Shown here piece after piece: positions 1-9,519 of a stretch of 16,688 bases of DNA. This DNA is from Pigoraptor vietnamica. Its lineage: Eukaryota; Opisthokonta; Filasterea. The stretch is taken from NCBI GenBank assembly GCA_943704525.1, contig CALSCQ010002334.1:1-16688 (forward strand), written 5' to 3'. Made by a program: the position numbers and the translations under genes. Position 1 is the first letter of the stretch. Each line of letters begins with the position of its first letter. The notes beneath the pieces are model-generated. The model was not told where the DNA came from. It ran no database searches and saw only the letters and a program-made list of their open reading frames with translations.

Positions 1-964
1 CTCGAAAGTGCATTATGAGAGCTTTCCGATGACACAGATTTCGTCGGAAAATCATGATCCTGAGCCCGAAACCATCGGAAAAACAATAGTGTTATTCTCA
101 ACGCGGCCCGACTTTACATACAATGTCAAGTGTGAGTGTGCGGCTTAATCCAACGCACGAGTTGTGCCACGTGTCCATTGTTCCTTGCGCAAGCCGTGTG
201 TTCTTCATATGCGCTGAGTGTGTGTAGTGTGTGTCTGTGTGTATTTGTCGTGGTGTGCGCGCGCGTGTGGCGTGAGCCAGTGTGTCGCCGGCTACCTTCG
301 TCCCATTTGCGCACTTTGGATGGCCTGGCCTTGATTAGTCATCGGCCATTGAACACAACGAAGGCGCATCTGTTGCTCGGGGCAACGTTGGGGAGACACA
401 ACTTCGTATAACACCCGAAAGCGCACATACCTGGCATACCGGTGGCGCAACCTCGGGGCCGGACAAGAGTGGCGTCACTCTCCTCTGCTTGCGGCCCGCT
501 TGTTTGAATTTGACATACGCCACGCCACTGCTCGGGCAGAGCCACGCGACTACGGGCACTTTCGCTGCCCTTCGTACGCCCGTTCCCCCCTCGGGCGTAA
601 CGGCAAGCCGATCATTTTCAACGCCGGTGCTTTTTAAGGGCCGTGGCGTCATCGCAACCGGCCTTTTTGCTGACGAATTGGTTGCCGGACGTTGAACGCT
701 GCTTGGTTCGTGTCCGAGCGACGCATCGCTGTCGCTCTACCCGCGACACGTCACACTCACGCTGACTGCCGGCGTCTGTGGGACTTCGAACTGTGCGCGC
801 AGGGACGTATTTTCATGGGCACCTGGCGGCTTGGTTAGACACGGCGGGTTCGCGAGGTCTTCTTCTCGCCGTCACTTGCTTGTCGTTTGCTTGTGGACGA
901 TTTGCCTGCGTATGACGTGCGCCGAGGGGTATCGGAACGACGGCGCGCGCGTAATTGTGGGTAG
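1..964. other. Upstream non-coding region, no gene supported
   Basis: No open frame here looks like a protein; those present are short and low in complexity. The stretch at about 205-265 is GT-rich, like the introns elsewhere in the window. A CACGTG core lies at 168-173. A 9-bp inverted repeat (TTTCCGATG at 23-31, CATCGGAAA at 73-81) lies near the left edge. The right part probably holds the promoter and 5' untranslated region of the zinc-cluster gene. An A/T-rich element reading TTTTTAAGGG sits near 631-640, but I cannot show that it is a TATA box. The region could also hide the end of a gene lying to the left. Confidence 0.5.
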
Positions 965-3559
965 ATGGAACGGAAAAAATCTGTTGCGGACACCGGCCAC
1001 GTATTATCTCGCGCGGGGAGGCCCCCGCTGGCGCTCAGCATTAGCAGTTCCGACGGGGACGGCAGCGCGGCGCTGTCATTCAACAGCTCGGATTCGGTCT
1101 CGCCGCCTCCCATGCCGCGTTCCGGGGGCGTCAAGGTCGAGGGTCGCCTTGTGGGCCAGGATGGCGTGGACTCGCTGGCGCGCCGGCTCTCTAGAGATCG
1201 CGCGACGGATGAGAGCGATGAAACGGACCCAAAGAGTCGTAAAAAGATGGCGCTGCGAGCGTGCACCAAGTGCCGCGTGGCACGCGCGCGCTGCAACGAC
1301 TCGCGCCCGTGTCAGCGCTGCATACGGATGGGTCAGCCGGACGCGTGTTCGGACGTGCCGGCGAGCGAGATTGCGCCGCCCGCCCGCCCGCAGCAGCAGC
1401 AGCAGGCTCAGCAACAACAACAACAACAGCCGTTTAATGGCGCGCAGCCGCAACCGCGTGCGAAAGGTACGACGTGCCGTGTGCGACCTTTCTGCGCTTT
1501 CGCAATTGACGCTATTCCCTTGCGCGTTTGTTACTGTCAATGTCCCTGCACTTTGTTAGTGTTGGCGCAAACGGACCCTCACTGAATCTCAACTTGCAAC
1601 CGACACAGGCTACGTCCCTCGACAGCCGAAACTCTCGTCCGGCGGAGACGGTAACATGGCCAACATGGGGCTGATCGACGACTCGCTCGGCCACGCACAG
1701 CACTACGGCGGCGTCGACCTGCACGCGCGCGCCGCGTACGACACCGCCGTCCTCGCGCCCCAAATGGCACAGGACGGGTATCACGTGGTGCCGCCGCCGC
1801 ACGCGCTCGGGGGCCAGAAGCAGCCGTCCGGCCACCACCATCCGCAACACCCGCAACACCCGCACTTGCAAGGGCATGCAGGGTACCACGTCGTGGACGG
1901 CGACATGGGAGCGGCTCAGATGCACGGCATTCCACCCGTGCGCGTGCCGGTGGACCCTGCGACTGGGGACATTGACCGCAAGCGCATCCGCTCGCGGCCC
2001 GTGGCGGTGATGAACAGCGCGGTCGCGGCGGCGGCGGCGGCGGCCACGGGCGTGCCTCCGCCCAAGTTTCCCATTGCGAGCGGCTTTGGCGATATGGCCA
2101 CGGCGCACGACGGCATGAGCGTGGACGTGCCTATTGCCGCGCAGATGGGCAGCGTCGACGGCGGGCTGAACCTGTACCAGGTGACGCTGTCGAACGTCAT
2201 CTATGAAAGCGTGCGCGTGCTGCGCGAGCGTCTCGAGATGTTCTACAAGGCGTCTGGCGACATGGCGACGGCACTCTCGCCCGAGTATCTGCGCATCCGC
2301 ATCGTATGGTGGGCAGTAATGAGGCCGTCCGTACGTGTGTCGTATACGTGTGCGTAACGCTTGTTGTTGTATGTTCGCGCTGCGTGTGTATGTGGTGCGT
2401 GTGAGTGTCCATTCGTTTCTTACTAGTGCGTGTGCAGGACCACGCTTCTGCGCTACATCATGTCGTTCCGCACCGCGAGCGTTCTAACCGATGAGGACAT
2501 GAACAACAACCTCGAGGCCCTTGCGCACTCCCCCGTCATCATTGACTGGACGGCGCCCGTCGCCCTCCACGGCAGAACAAGGGTGCGTGCGGTTGTGGTG
2601 TGTGCGTGTTCGCGATGATGTGTTGCATAGTACGCTAGCATGCGTGCGACGTTGCAGTTTGATGTCTGTAGTTTGATGTCTGGACGAGAGGACGAGAAAG
2701 AATGCTCATGCCAACCGGCGCACATTTAAACACACACATTCACACACTCACACACACACGCACACGCACACACACACACGCTCGCAGACAATTGACCTGG
2801 AGACGGCGCTGTCCGCGAAGATGTCGCTGTACCAGTGCCTTCCCTGCGGCGTCGTCATTGACTCGACGATCGGCGGCCGCATCGTGAGCTACGCCAACGA
2901 CCACATGTGCCGCATGTTCGGCTATTCGCAGCCGGAAATGGTCGACATTCTCAGCAAGGGCTTCTTCAATATCCTCCTCCAGTGGGTCTCAGTGGTCGCT
3001 GTGAGCATGTGTGCACGCCTGCGTGTGTGCTTGTTTGTTCAGAGTTGTGGCCTGCCGCACGCGTGTTGCTCTGTGTGCGTGTGTTTCAGTGGCGGTTTAT
3101 GCAGCAATGCCTGTTGACGGATGGCGCAGTTTTAGCATGCACTTGTGGAGTCTGTGCAGCCACTCACGCTTCCATCTGTCCCTTTGCACAGGCTGTTCCA
3201 TCCGGACGAGTGGTCGCAGTCCGTCCTCTACATTTGGAAGGCCGCCGTTGAAAATGCGGTGGGTGCCGTGACTCGCTCTGTCCGCCGCCATGCGCGTCTC
3301 TCCGCGTCTCTGCTCTCCCCGCACGCGAAGGGTCATCTTGACGTGTGCGCGCGCCACGCAAGAGGGGAGGCGTGCTGATGTGAGAGATGAGTGTGCTGAC
3401 GCGAGTGTCTCGTGCCATCGCGCGCAGGAGGCGCGTCTCGATTACAAGGCCGTTATGATGCGCAAGAACGGCGAGACATTCCGCGCCGCCGTGAGCGTGG
3501 CGTTCGACTACGACCACCTCGGTTACTTCAACGCCACGAGCTGCATCATGGAAATATGA
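965..3559 (+). CDS. Zn2Cys6 zinc-cluster transcription factor with poly-Gln and C-terminal PAS domain
   Basis: Six exons: 965-1466, 1609-2308, 2438-2582, 2788-2981, 3192-3258 and 3428-3559. Every junction keeps phase, giving 579 residues. An in-frame TAG immediately precedes the ATG, which fixes the start within this exon. The zinc cluster has Cys at 100, 103, 110, 116, 119 and 128 (C-x2-C-x6-C-x5-C-x2-C-x8-C) with a basic first loop, the fungal-type DNA-binding fold. A poly-Gln tract follows at about 143-157, then a His/Pro/Gln-rich stretch near 243-258 and an Ala run near 303-313. Residues about 340-460 look folded and lead into a PAS domain at about 460-579 with the segments SYANDHMCRMFGYS, LFHPDEW and RKNGETF. 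It probably acts in the nucleus as a sensor-regulator. The zinc cluster plus PAS layout recalls the fungal ERT1/AcuK family, but the target genes and ligand are unknown. The domain call is strong and exact orthology is not. Confidence 0.85.
1391..1429 (+). repeat. CAG/CAA repeat coding poly-Gln
   Basis: Five CAG codons, one GCT, then a mixed CAG/CAA run code Q5-A-Q7 just after the zinc cluster. The CAA interruptions suggest that glutamine itself is kept rather than only a slipping CAG repeat. Such tracts commonly serve as activation segments or flexible linkers in transcription factors; that role is inferred here. Confidence 0.8.
2731..2780 (+). repeat. CA-rich simple repeat at the 3' end of intron 3 of the zinc-cluster gene
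   Basis: Near-continuous CA dinucleotides, with a few CG and TT breaks, fill the last 50 or so bases before the acceptor at 2786-2787. On the coding strand this is CA, unlike the GT runs common in the other plus-strand introns. Confidence 0.85.
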
Positions 3560-4005
3560 GGCGCTTGCTGTGCCACGGCAACGCGGGCACAGCAAGCGCC
3601 TGCATGCTTGCGTGCGGCGCGTCCGTCGTCTGCCTTTTCGCCTCTTCATCTTCCTTCGTCGCGTCCCACTCTCTCACAAGTCTTCTGCCTTTGCGTTTGG
3701 TTTCGCAGTCGTTTGTGTTGCGTGCGTTGTTCCGTGTGCTGGGCACACTATGCTTGTATCTCTCTCCCTCCCCCCCTCCCCTCCCCTCCTCTCCCCTCTC
3801 ACCACTCCCCTTCGCCCGTGTGTCGCGGGCGACTCCCTTTGAACATGAAATGGGTGGGCGCGCTGGGTCGCGTCTCTGCTGGAAAAAAAAAAAAAAGCAA
3901 ACGAGAACCCGATATCTCGGATCGATAGTTTACGACAGCGTATTAATGTAGCGAAAGTGGAGGGCGATATATTGCGCAAGGTGTCGCATTTCCTTTCCTT
4001 CCCAA
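3560..4005. other. Convergent intergenic region with C/G tract and A14
   Basis: This separates the stop of the zinc-cluster gene from the stop of the opposite-strand Rpn13 gene. It holds an unbroken 42-base pyrimidine run at 3759-3800 and fourteen A at 3883-3896. On the minus strand the Rpn13 transcript would read U14 and then a G-rich tract after its stop codon. No AATAAA is present on either strand within it. I see no conserved coding frame here. Confidence 0.7.
3766..3796 (-). other. Predicted G-quadruplex motif (minus strand)
   Basis: On the minus strand there are five G runs: GGGG (3793-3796), GGGG (3783-3786), GGGG (3778-3781), a run of seven G (3770-3776) and GGG (3766-3768). Three of the four gaps are a single A. 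This meets the usual G-quadruplex pattern with short loops. It lies 210-240 bases past the Rpn13 stop codon in the sense of that gene. Folding in vivo is inference. Confidence 0.6.
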
Positions 4006-6241
4006 TTAGCTCTCGTCCATGCGTTCACTGTTCCCCCCGGCACCGCTGCTACCGTCACCCTGCGTGTCACGTGACGCCTGCTGCTGCAGCGCACGCAGGA
4101 AAGCTTCGACGCCTACGGACGGCGGGGGTTGAGTCAGAATAAAGCGAAAAATCACAGCAATCGCAGGGCGCAAAAAAGCGCGCAAAGTGTGTGGAGTGGC
4201 CATAAAGCGCGCGTCACACACAGGACACTATCGCGCGATTTGAGTGGCTATGGGGCGCACGTGCGACACAGCACACAAGCACGGGGAGGCCACGCAACGC
4301 ACCCGGCGGCGCATTTTCCACACCAAACTGGCTCATCATGGGCGCCAGTTGGCCCGACTGAAGGGCGGCGTTGAACGCGTGAAGTGCCTGGACACAGCGC
4401 GCGTCAGTGAATCGCGGTCAAGGAGGCAGGCCGCTCACGCACACGCACGCAGCCCAGAGGAAGATTCACACGCAAAACACGCAGTTCTCAAACTCGCGCG
4501 CAGGAGCACAGGTCCATAGTTCAGGCGACATCGCACGCACCTGCGTGAACTGCGGGCTGTGGAGCATGTTGCGCAGCTCTTCTGGGGACCGCGGGAGGTT
4601 CTCGGGAATGTGCCTCAGCAGCCGCTCCCGCGTGTTGGGGTTGGCAAGAAGGGGCACGATGGCCTCGGGCGTGAGTACCGCGGCCAGGTCGACGTCACGC
4701 TGCTGCTGGGACCCTGCGCGTAAGAACAAGGCGGGTGTGAGAGTGCATTACACACAGCGCAGGTGCCCACACGACAATCAAATGAAAAACCGCACAAACA
4801 ACCACACCAACGGACATCTCTGGGTCTGGCGCACGTGCACACAACCAGCCTTGACTCACGCGCAATACCCAGCACGCAGCACATTCAGTCTCGGACACAT
4901 CGCAGTGCACCATCCCACTGCACACAGGCCGCACACATGTGTGGGGCACGCACCGGCCTGTCGCTCGTTCCACAGCCGCACGAGGTCGCGCAGGTCGACG
5001 CCACGCGGGTCGGGCTCCGGCACGGGCGCGGGATTTTCGCCAACGGCTGGGGGACCCTCAGGCGGTTGGGGAACAACGTCGACGCCGTGATGCGTCTCGG
5101 GAACCGCGGGCTCGTCCCTGCCAGAGACATGGGGGACGTTTAGTTGGGGAGGCGGCGCAAACAAGCAACAACAACACAACACAAACACGACATTGAGGAA
5201 ACACAATGTCTCGCTAGAGACCTGGGGGACGCTGAGTTGGAGGGGCGCAACACAAAAGCAACATGAACACGAAGAACACGTGATCCGGATTTCTCACTGC
5301 GACGACTCACAGTTCCATGGCCGTGTCTTCGCCGCCCGCCGCACTGAGCAGGGTCGAGAGGTCGTAGGGTACTGCGACGCCGATGTGCTCAGAGTCACAA
5401 ACAGAAAAGATGCAGAAAAGAGATCGATTTGACGGAAGCAGCAAGCACACATGCTTACGCTGTACTGTAGTGCGCATACATACATAGGGCCAAACGCACA
5501 CTGAAGCCCACTGACCTCCGGGGACCGGCGGGTTGTTGATGGCGTAATTGAGCTTGCGGCAGTTCTCCTCGTCCTTGTCGGCGCTCTTGCTCTGCATCCA
5601 GAAGAACATCTTGCGATCGGCGCCGCGGAAACGGAGGAGATACACGCGGCCGTTGGACTTGTTAATCCGCTGAAAGTCAATCGACTCGGGAAAAACGATG
5701 AGGTCCTGCGAACGCAATGGTCAGTGTTAGGCACACGTGCACGCACGCATGCAAGATTAGAGTTTTACGACATGCGCGCAACAAGGGCCGCGTGGACGTT
5801 AATACTTCGCAAAATGCGCGCAGGTGAACAACATTAGAGCGTAAAGCAAACGTCGCCACATCGCGTGCTCACATCCTCAACAGTGCCGGACGTCCGGTCC
5901 TTCCAGCACAAGTGCATCATCTGTTCGTCGCCCTGCGCGCGCAATCAAGACACGTAAGGCTGATGAACGTTGCAATGTCGTTGGCAAGTGCGAGTCGTCC
6001 CTTATGTTCGCCCGACAATGTAGCGAACAACCCAATGCCACATGAAGTTCCAACAACAGCCGCACAATACTACGCAGCGTCTGCACATGCAACAACAAAC
6101 GCACGGGCGCACCTGGTAGAGATAGAGCAGGCCCTTGCGGGTGTCTGGGCGCACGAGATTTCCCTCCATCACCATTTTCCCGGCGAGGAATTCGACGACA
6201 TTGCGGCTGGCTGCCTGCGGGGCGGCCCCAAAGAGAGACAT
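4006..6241 (-). CDS. ADRM1: Proteasomal ubiquitin receptor Rpn13/ADRM1
   Basis: Eight exons on the minus strand: 6241-6113, 5932-5873, 5705-5516, 5371-5311, 5117-4954, 4713-4541, 4387-4303 and 4112-4006. All phases match and give 322 residues. Residues about 5-126 are the Pru domain, with the family signatures GKM, RPDTRKGLLYLYQ, CWKDRTSG, VEDDLIVFPES, RVYLLRF and FFWMQ. This domain binds ubiquitin and the base subunit Rpn2. A Pro/Glu-rich linker with LSTLLSAAGGEDTAMEL follows. Residues about 209-300 form the DEUBAD domain (LAAVLTPEAIVPLL, FNAALQSGQLAPMMSQFG, VEAFLRAL), which in relatives recruits and activates the deubiquitinase UCH37. The length is somewhat below the roughly 400 of the human protein. 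The F of VFPES (residue 68) aligns with the ubiquitin-contacting Phe of human Rpn13; the neighbouring acidic contact appears to be Ser here (alignment from memory). It shares a 195-bp divergent promoter with the Pol I factor gene. The product acts in the 26S proteasome. Confidence 0.95.
4138..4143 (+). terminator. Possible AATAAA poly(A) signal for the zinc-cluster gene
   Basis: This is the only AATAAA I noticed downstream of a gene in this window. It lies 578 bases past the zinc-cluster stop codon and inside the last intron of the Rpn13 gene. If used, the plus-strand transcript would run antisense across the last Rpn13 exon. It may equally be chance. Confidence 0.25.
5124..5262. repeat. Imperfect tandem duplication inside Rpn13 intron 4
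   Basis: The segment at 5124-5147 and the one at 5217-5240 match at 21 of 24 bases (core TGGGGGACG then AGTTGG). Similarity continues more loosely to a shared AAGCAACA near 5163 and 5256. The offset is 93 bases. On the minus strand the copy next to the exon carries the branch-point-like ACTAAAC and the working acceptor before 5117. The upstream copy reads ACTCAGC at the same place and has further AG dinucleotides. Confidence 0.7.
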
Positions 6242-6373
6242 GCTTGCGCGGGTGCCACTCGGCTGTTGGCGAATAGAGGGCGCAATAAGCGGCTCGATGA
6301 GAAGGAGACAAAAGGTTCTGTCGTGCGAGATTTTGGAACTTTGAAACCGGCAAACCCCTACGTCATCTCGATG

Positions 6374-6383
6374 ATCACGTGAT
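6374..6383. promoter_or_regulatory. ATCACGTGAT palindrome
   Basis: A perfect 10-bp palindrome with a CACGTG core, 54 bases before the ATG of the Pol I factor gene. The identical 10-mer occurs again at 10847-10856. Its symmetry suits a bHLH or bHLH-zip dimer; the binding protein is not known. Confidence 0.55.
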
Positions 6384-6389
6384 AATAAT

Positions 6390-6408
6390 AGTGACGTGAC
6401 AGTGACGT
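6390..6408. promoter_or_regulatory. Paired AGTGACGT elements (CRE/ATF-like)
   Basis: Two exact copies of AGTGACGT with an 11-base period place both on the same face of the helix. The second continues into AA, giving TGACGTAA, close to known CRE/ATF sites. The pair lies 29-47 bases before the ATG at 6437. Confidence 0.5.
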
Positions 6409-6417
6409 AAATTTGGA

Positions 6418-6435
6418 ATGTGTCCGGCAAGGTAA
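6418..6435 (+). promoter_or_regulatory. Five-codon upstream ORF abutting the main start codon
   Basis: ATG TGT CCG GCA AGG TAA encodes MCPAR and stops one base before the ATG at 6437. If the mRNA starts upstream of 6418, ribosomes would meet this ORF first. Alternatively the GGTAAC within it could serve as a 5' untranslated intron donor. Confidence 0.35.
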
Positions 6436-6436
6436 C

Positions 6437-9400
6437 ATGTATCCGAACCACGGCTCACGTTTCGCCAAAAGCAAGCGCGATTTCGACGCCGAGTTACACA
6501 TTCTCATGGACGCGGGTGCTGCCAGTGGCGGTCTCTTGGAGACACTGCGCCTTCCCACGGTGCTCCAGCCGCCGTGCGTGGGAGGGCGTCCGCTGGGGAT
6601 CATTGGGTCTGATGGTGGCGCGCTCGCACTGTCGTCGTTCAGCGTCGTTCCCGCACGACTGGGAAGCACACACGCACTCGCAGGTATCGATTTTGCTGTG
6701 TATGTGTGCGTGTGTGCGCATGTGTGTGCATGTGTTACTACCCACCATCAATCTCACCCCGTACCGGCCCGTTTCACCTCAGGCTCATCGCTTCATGTGA
6801 GTCCCGTTGGCACACTTGTCGGTCTCAGTCACAACGTCGAACTCTTGCGCACTCACTTGGAAGATGCCCTCTCTGCGCATGTGGATGCCGACGCCACCGC
6901 ACCGTCGACCATTGCTGCGGGCATGGTACGTTGTGTGCGGCAGATGGTTTGTAGATAGCTCAATGTATCTGCGTGCCGGTTGTATCCGTGTGCATGCACA
7001 CACGCTCCCTCTAATGCACGGTCCCACGCAGCTGCGCTCGCTGCAAAATTCATTCCCGACGACCCATTTCCCCGGCGCGCTTGTGCGTGAGTTAGTCGAG
7101 GAGGACGTGATCGCATCGCGCTCTCGCCGTGCGGACGACACGGCAGCGGGCTCTCTCCTTGCGTGCCACTACGATGCCGAAGGACGGCCGTGCGTCGTCC
7201 ACGCGGGGGGTGCGCGTGGCTCTACGGTCAATATCCGCAGAGAAGAGAGCGCGCGCGTGTATTGTGTGTATTTTGTGGGTGTGTGTGTGGGCGTGCGTGT
7301 GTGTGCGCGCAAGTGTGTGCTTGTTTTGTACGAGCAAGGCTATGTCCGCATGTTTCGCCTTCACTCTCTCGTTGGTGCTTCACAGTTTGGCCAATTGAAT
7401 TTTACGGAAGGAGGCCGATTATCCCTGCGACCGCGCGACTCTGTGGACGTTCGTCTTCCCATCCGCGGAGTGGCGGTGTCCCCAAAGCAAGGCATGTGTA
7501 GTGCGTGTGCGTGTGCGTTGCGGGTGTGTGTATGAGTGTGCGTTTGCGTTGCGGGTGAGTGAGTGTGTATGTGTTCGCATGCGTGTGTATCCTGCATCTG
7601 CAGTGCGTCGTTCGTTTACCATTCCCTGAAACTGCATTCTGACATGCGACTCCGTGCTTGCACAGGCGAGGGCGCGCTCGGCGCAGTCCGCAGCGACTAC
7701 ATGTGCCGGTTCCTGCGGCTGAGCGAACCGACGCACAGCAGTCGAGAGATCCACAGGGAGAAGACAAGCGCACGCGTGGTTGGGGACGTTCGCTTCGAAG
7801 AGGCCGTTTGCGACGTCACCCTAAGCCCCGTGTTGGCAGATGAGGCCGCCGTTGTGGTTGAGAGCGGCCGCGTGTATCTGTGGAGTGCTGCGAATGGGTA
7901 CGTGCGCAACACGGTGTGCACAAGGACACGTTCGCACGCGCGGGGTCACTCTATTTGTACATGCTACGCACGCACGTGCTCACACACGCATTGCTCGAAT
8001 GACTCGCAGACAACTATTTCTGCCTCCCACACGCGCGTAGTCATCTTCCTTGCGTTATTGACGGAAACCTGTACGCACCGCAGGGCGCGTTTGTCGTTTG
8101 ATCCGCCGCAGCGCCGCACACCCTCTGGCGCAGTGCCGCCTTGGCGCGCAGTGCATTTTGCGTCGCACGCGCGGGCGGTCGTCGTAAGCGAGCAATCGGA
8201 GATATCACTTATGGATTTGGGGGTGGGTTTGCGTGCGTGTGCGTGGGAGAGTGTGAGGATGTGTCGCCACCGATGCCTGCGCTCGACATCTCCTTCCACC
8301 TCCTCTTTAATTCTGTCGTCTGCGCAGTCTCCTTCTTCGCGACGTGTTCTTGCAGAGCGCGACGCGTCCGGCCGCATTTTTGGCAGCGAGAGTGTGCGCG
8401 CGTGCGTGCCACATCCCGCGAATCCCTTCGTTTCCGTCGGCTGCGGCGACCACTCCGTCTTTCTCGTTGATCAGCGGATGCCGCGTCGGTCGCTGCTGTC
8501 GTGGTACCACGAAATGGACGGTCTTCCGACGTTCGCACAGTGCGGGCGCCTGGGTGCCGAAGGTGCGCGCCGGTTGTCTCCCCCTGCGTCACGTCAGAGA
8601 TTGCGTCACTCGCGCAATGCGTGGCAATGGATTTCTACGTCCACTTATTTGCGTGTGCGCGTGCTCTGCGAATTCCCGCCCAGATTTCGTCGTCGTCGGC
8701 TGCAGAAATTCGCGCGAGGCCGTCCTCTACCGCTTCTTGTGGCAACCCCCGGCGCACTCCGAATCGCTGGGTGCGCTGACCGACGCCGGCAGCGGGACCC
8801 TCGCGTACAATCCTAGCGCCTTCTCGCGCCCTGGCCCTTCCCTCGGCCCCTCGATGGCGCGTCGTATGCTCGTGTTTACAGACACGGCGTTTGATGGAGT
8901 CTCCCGCGTCCCCATGCCCCTCTGCGGAATGGGCCTTGTGTTCCCGTCGGCGGCAGTGGAGCAGCACCAGTGGGCCGCTACTACAAAGTCCGTGAGCGAT
9001 GTGCTCGATCGTCGCCGTCGCAGCCGCGCGTCCTCGCGGTCGGAAGACACGGACGATTGCCCCGCCTTTGCGTTCCTCTCTCTTTCCGCTGCGGGGGACG
9101 TCTACGGGCAGCGCTATGGGACGGGCCTGGCACGTGACGCGCCGCATAGGGAGGACACCCCTGCGACAGTGTATGAGGGACCCTACGGGCGCGTGGGCGT
9201 GCAGGCGAAGGATTACGTCAGTCGAGCCCAGCTGGCGTCGTGCAAGCGGTTGGATCTCGGCGCAGTGTGGCAGAGTGGGTATGGACGAGCAGTGGGTCGC
9301 GACAATTTGTCTGGTTGCTGACAGTGTCCTTTGCCTCTCTCTGTTTGTGTCTGCGTGCGTGTGTGTGTGTGTGTGTGTGTGTGCGTCCGTGCGTGCGTGC

Positions 9401-9470
9401 GCGTGTGTGTGTGTGTGTGCGTGCGTGTGTGTGCGTGCGTGCGTGTGTGTGTGTGCGTTGTGTGTGTGCG

Positions 9471-9519
<49 letters not shown>

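Larger units (their letters stand above)
6242..6436. promoter_or_regulatory. Divergent promoter between Rpn13 and the Pol I factor gene
   Basis: Only 195 bases separate the two start codons, so both promoters must be here or overlap the genes. It contains the perfect palindrome ATCACGTGAT at 6374-6383. AGTGACGT occurs twice, at 6390-6397 and 6401-6408, exactly 11 bases apart. The first is a CACGTG (bHLH-type) site. The second resembles CRE/ATF-type bZIP half sites. No match to the yeast proteasome element GGTGGCAAA was found. Which gene each element serves is unknown. Confidence 0.65.

Noticed and set aside
831-1559. A 242-codon plus-strand frame overlapping the first zinc-cluster exon
   Set aside because: It is Arg-rich, in another frame from the zinc cluster, and runs into intron 1.
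4400-5300. Repeated CA-rich spacers resembling a repeat array
   Set aside because: Spacing and units are irregular and fall within Rpn13 introns; this is simple-sequence intron content, not CRISPR.
8010-8107. Alternative exon after the acceptor-like CAG at 8007-8009 in the TAF1C-like gene
   Set aside because: The frame that reads well here (NYFCLPH...) does not match the phase of the upstream donor, and the matching phase meets a stop soon after. The acceptor at 8082-8083 keeps the frame.
7563-8816. A continuous 417-codon plus-strand frame
   Set aside because: Only parts match the TAF1C-like protein; the rest is Cys/Arg/Thr-rich intron sequence. The spliced model with matched phases explains it better.
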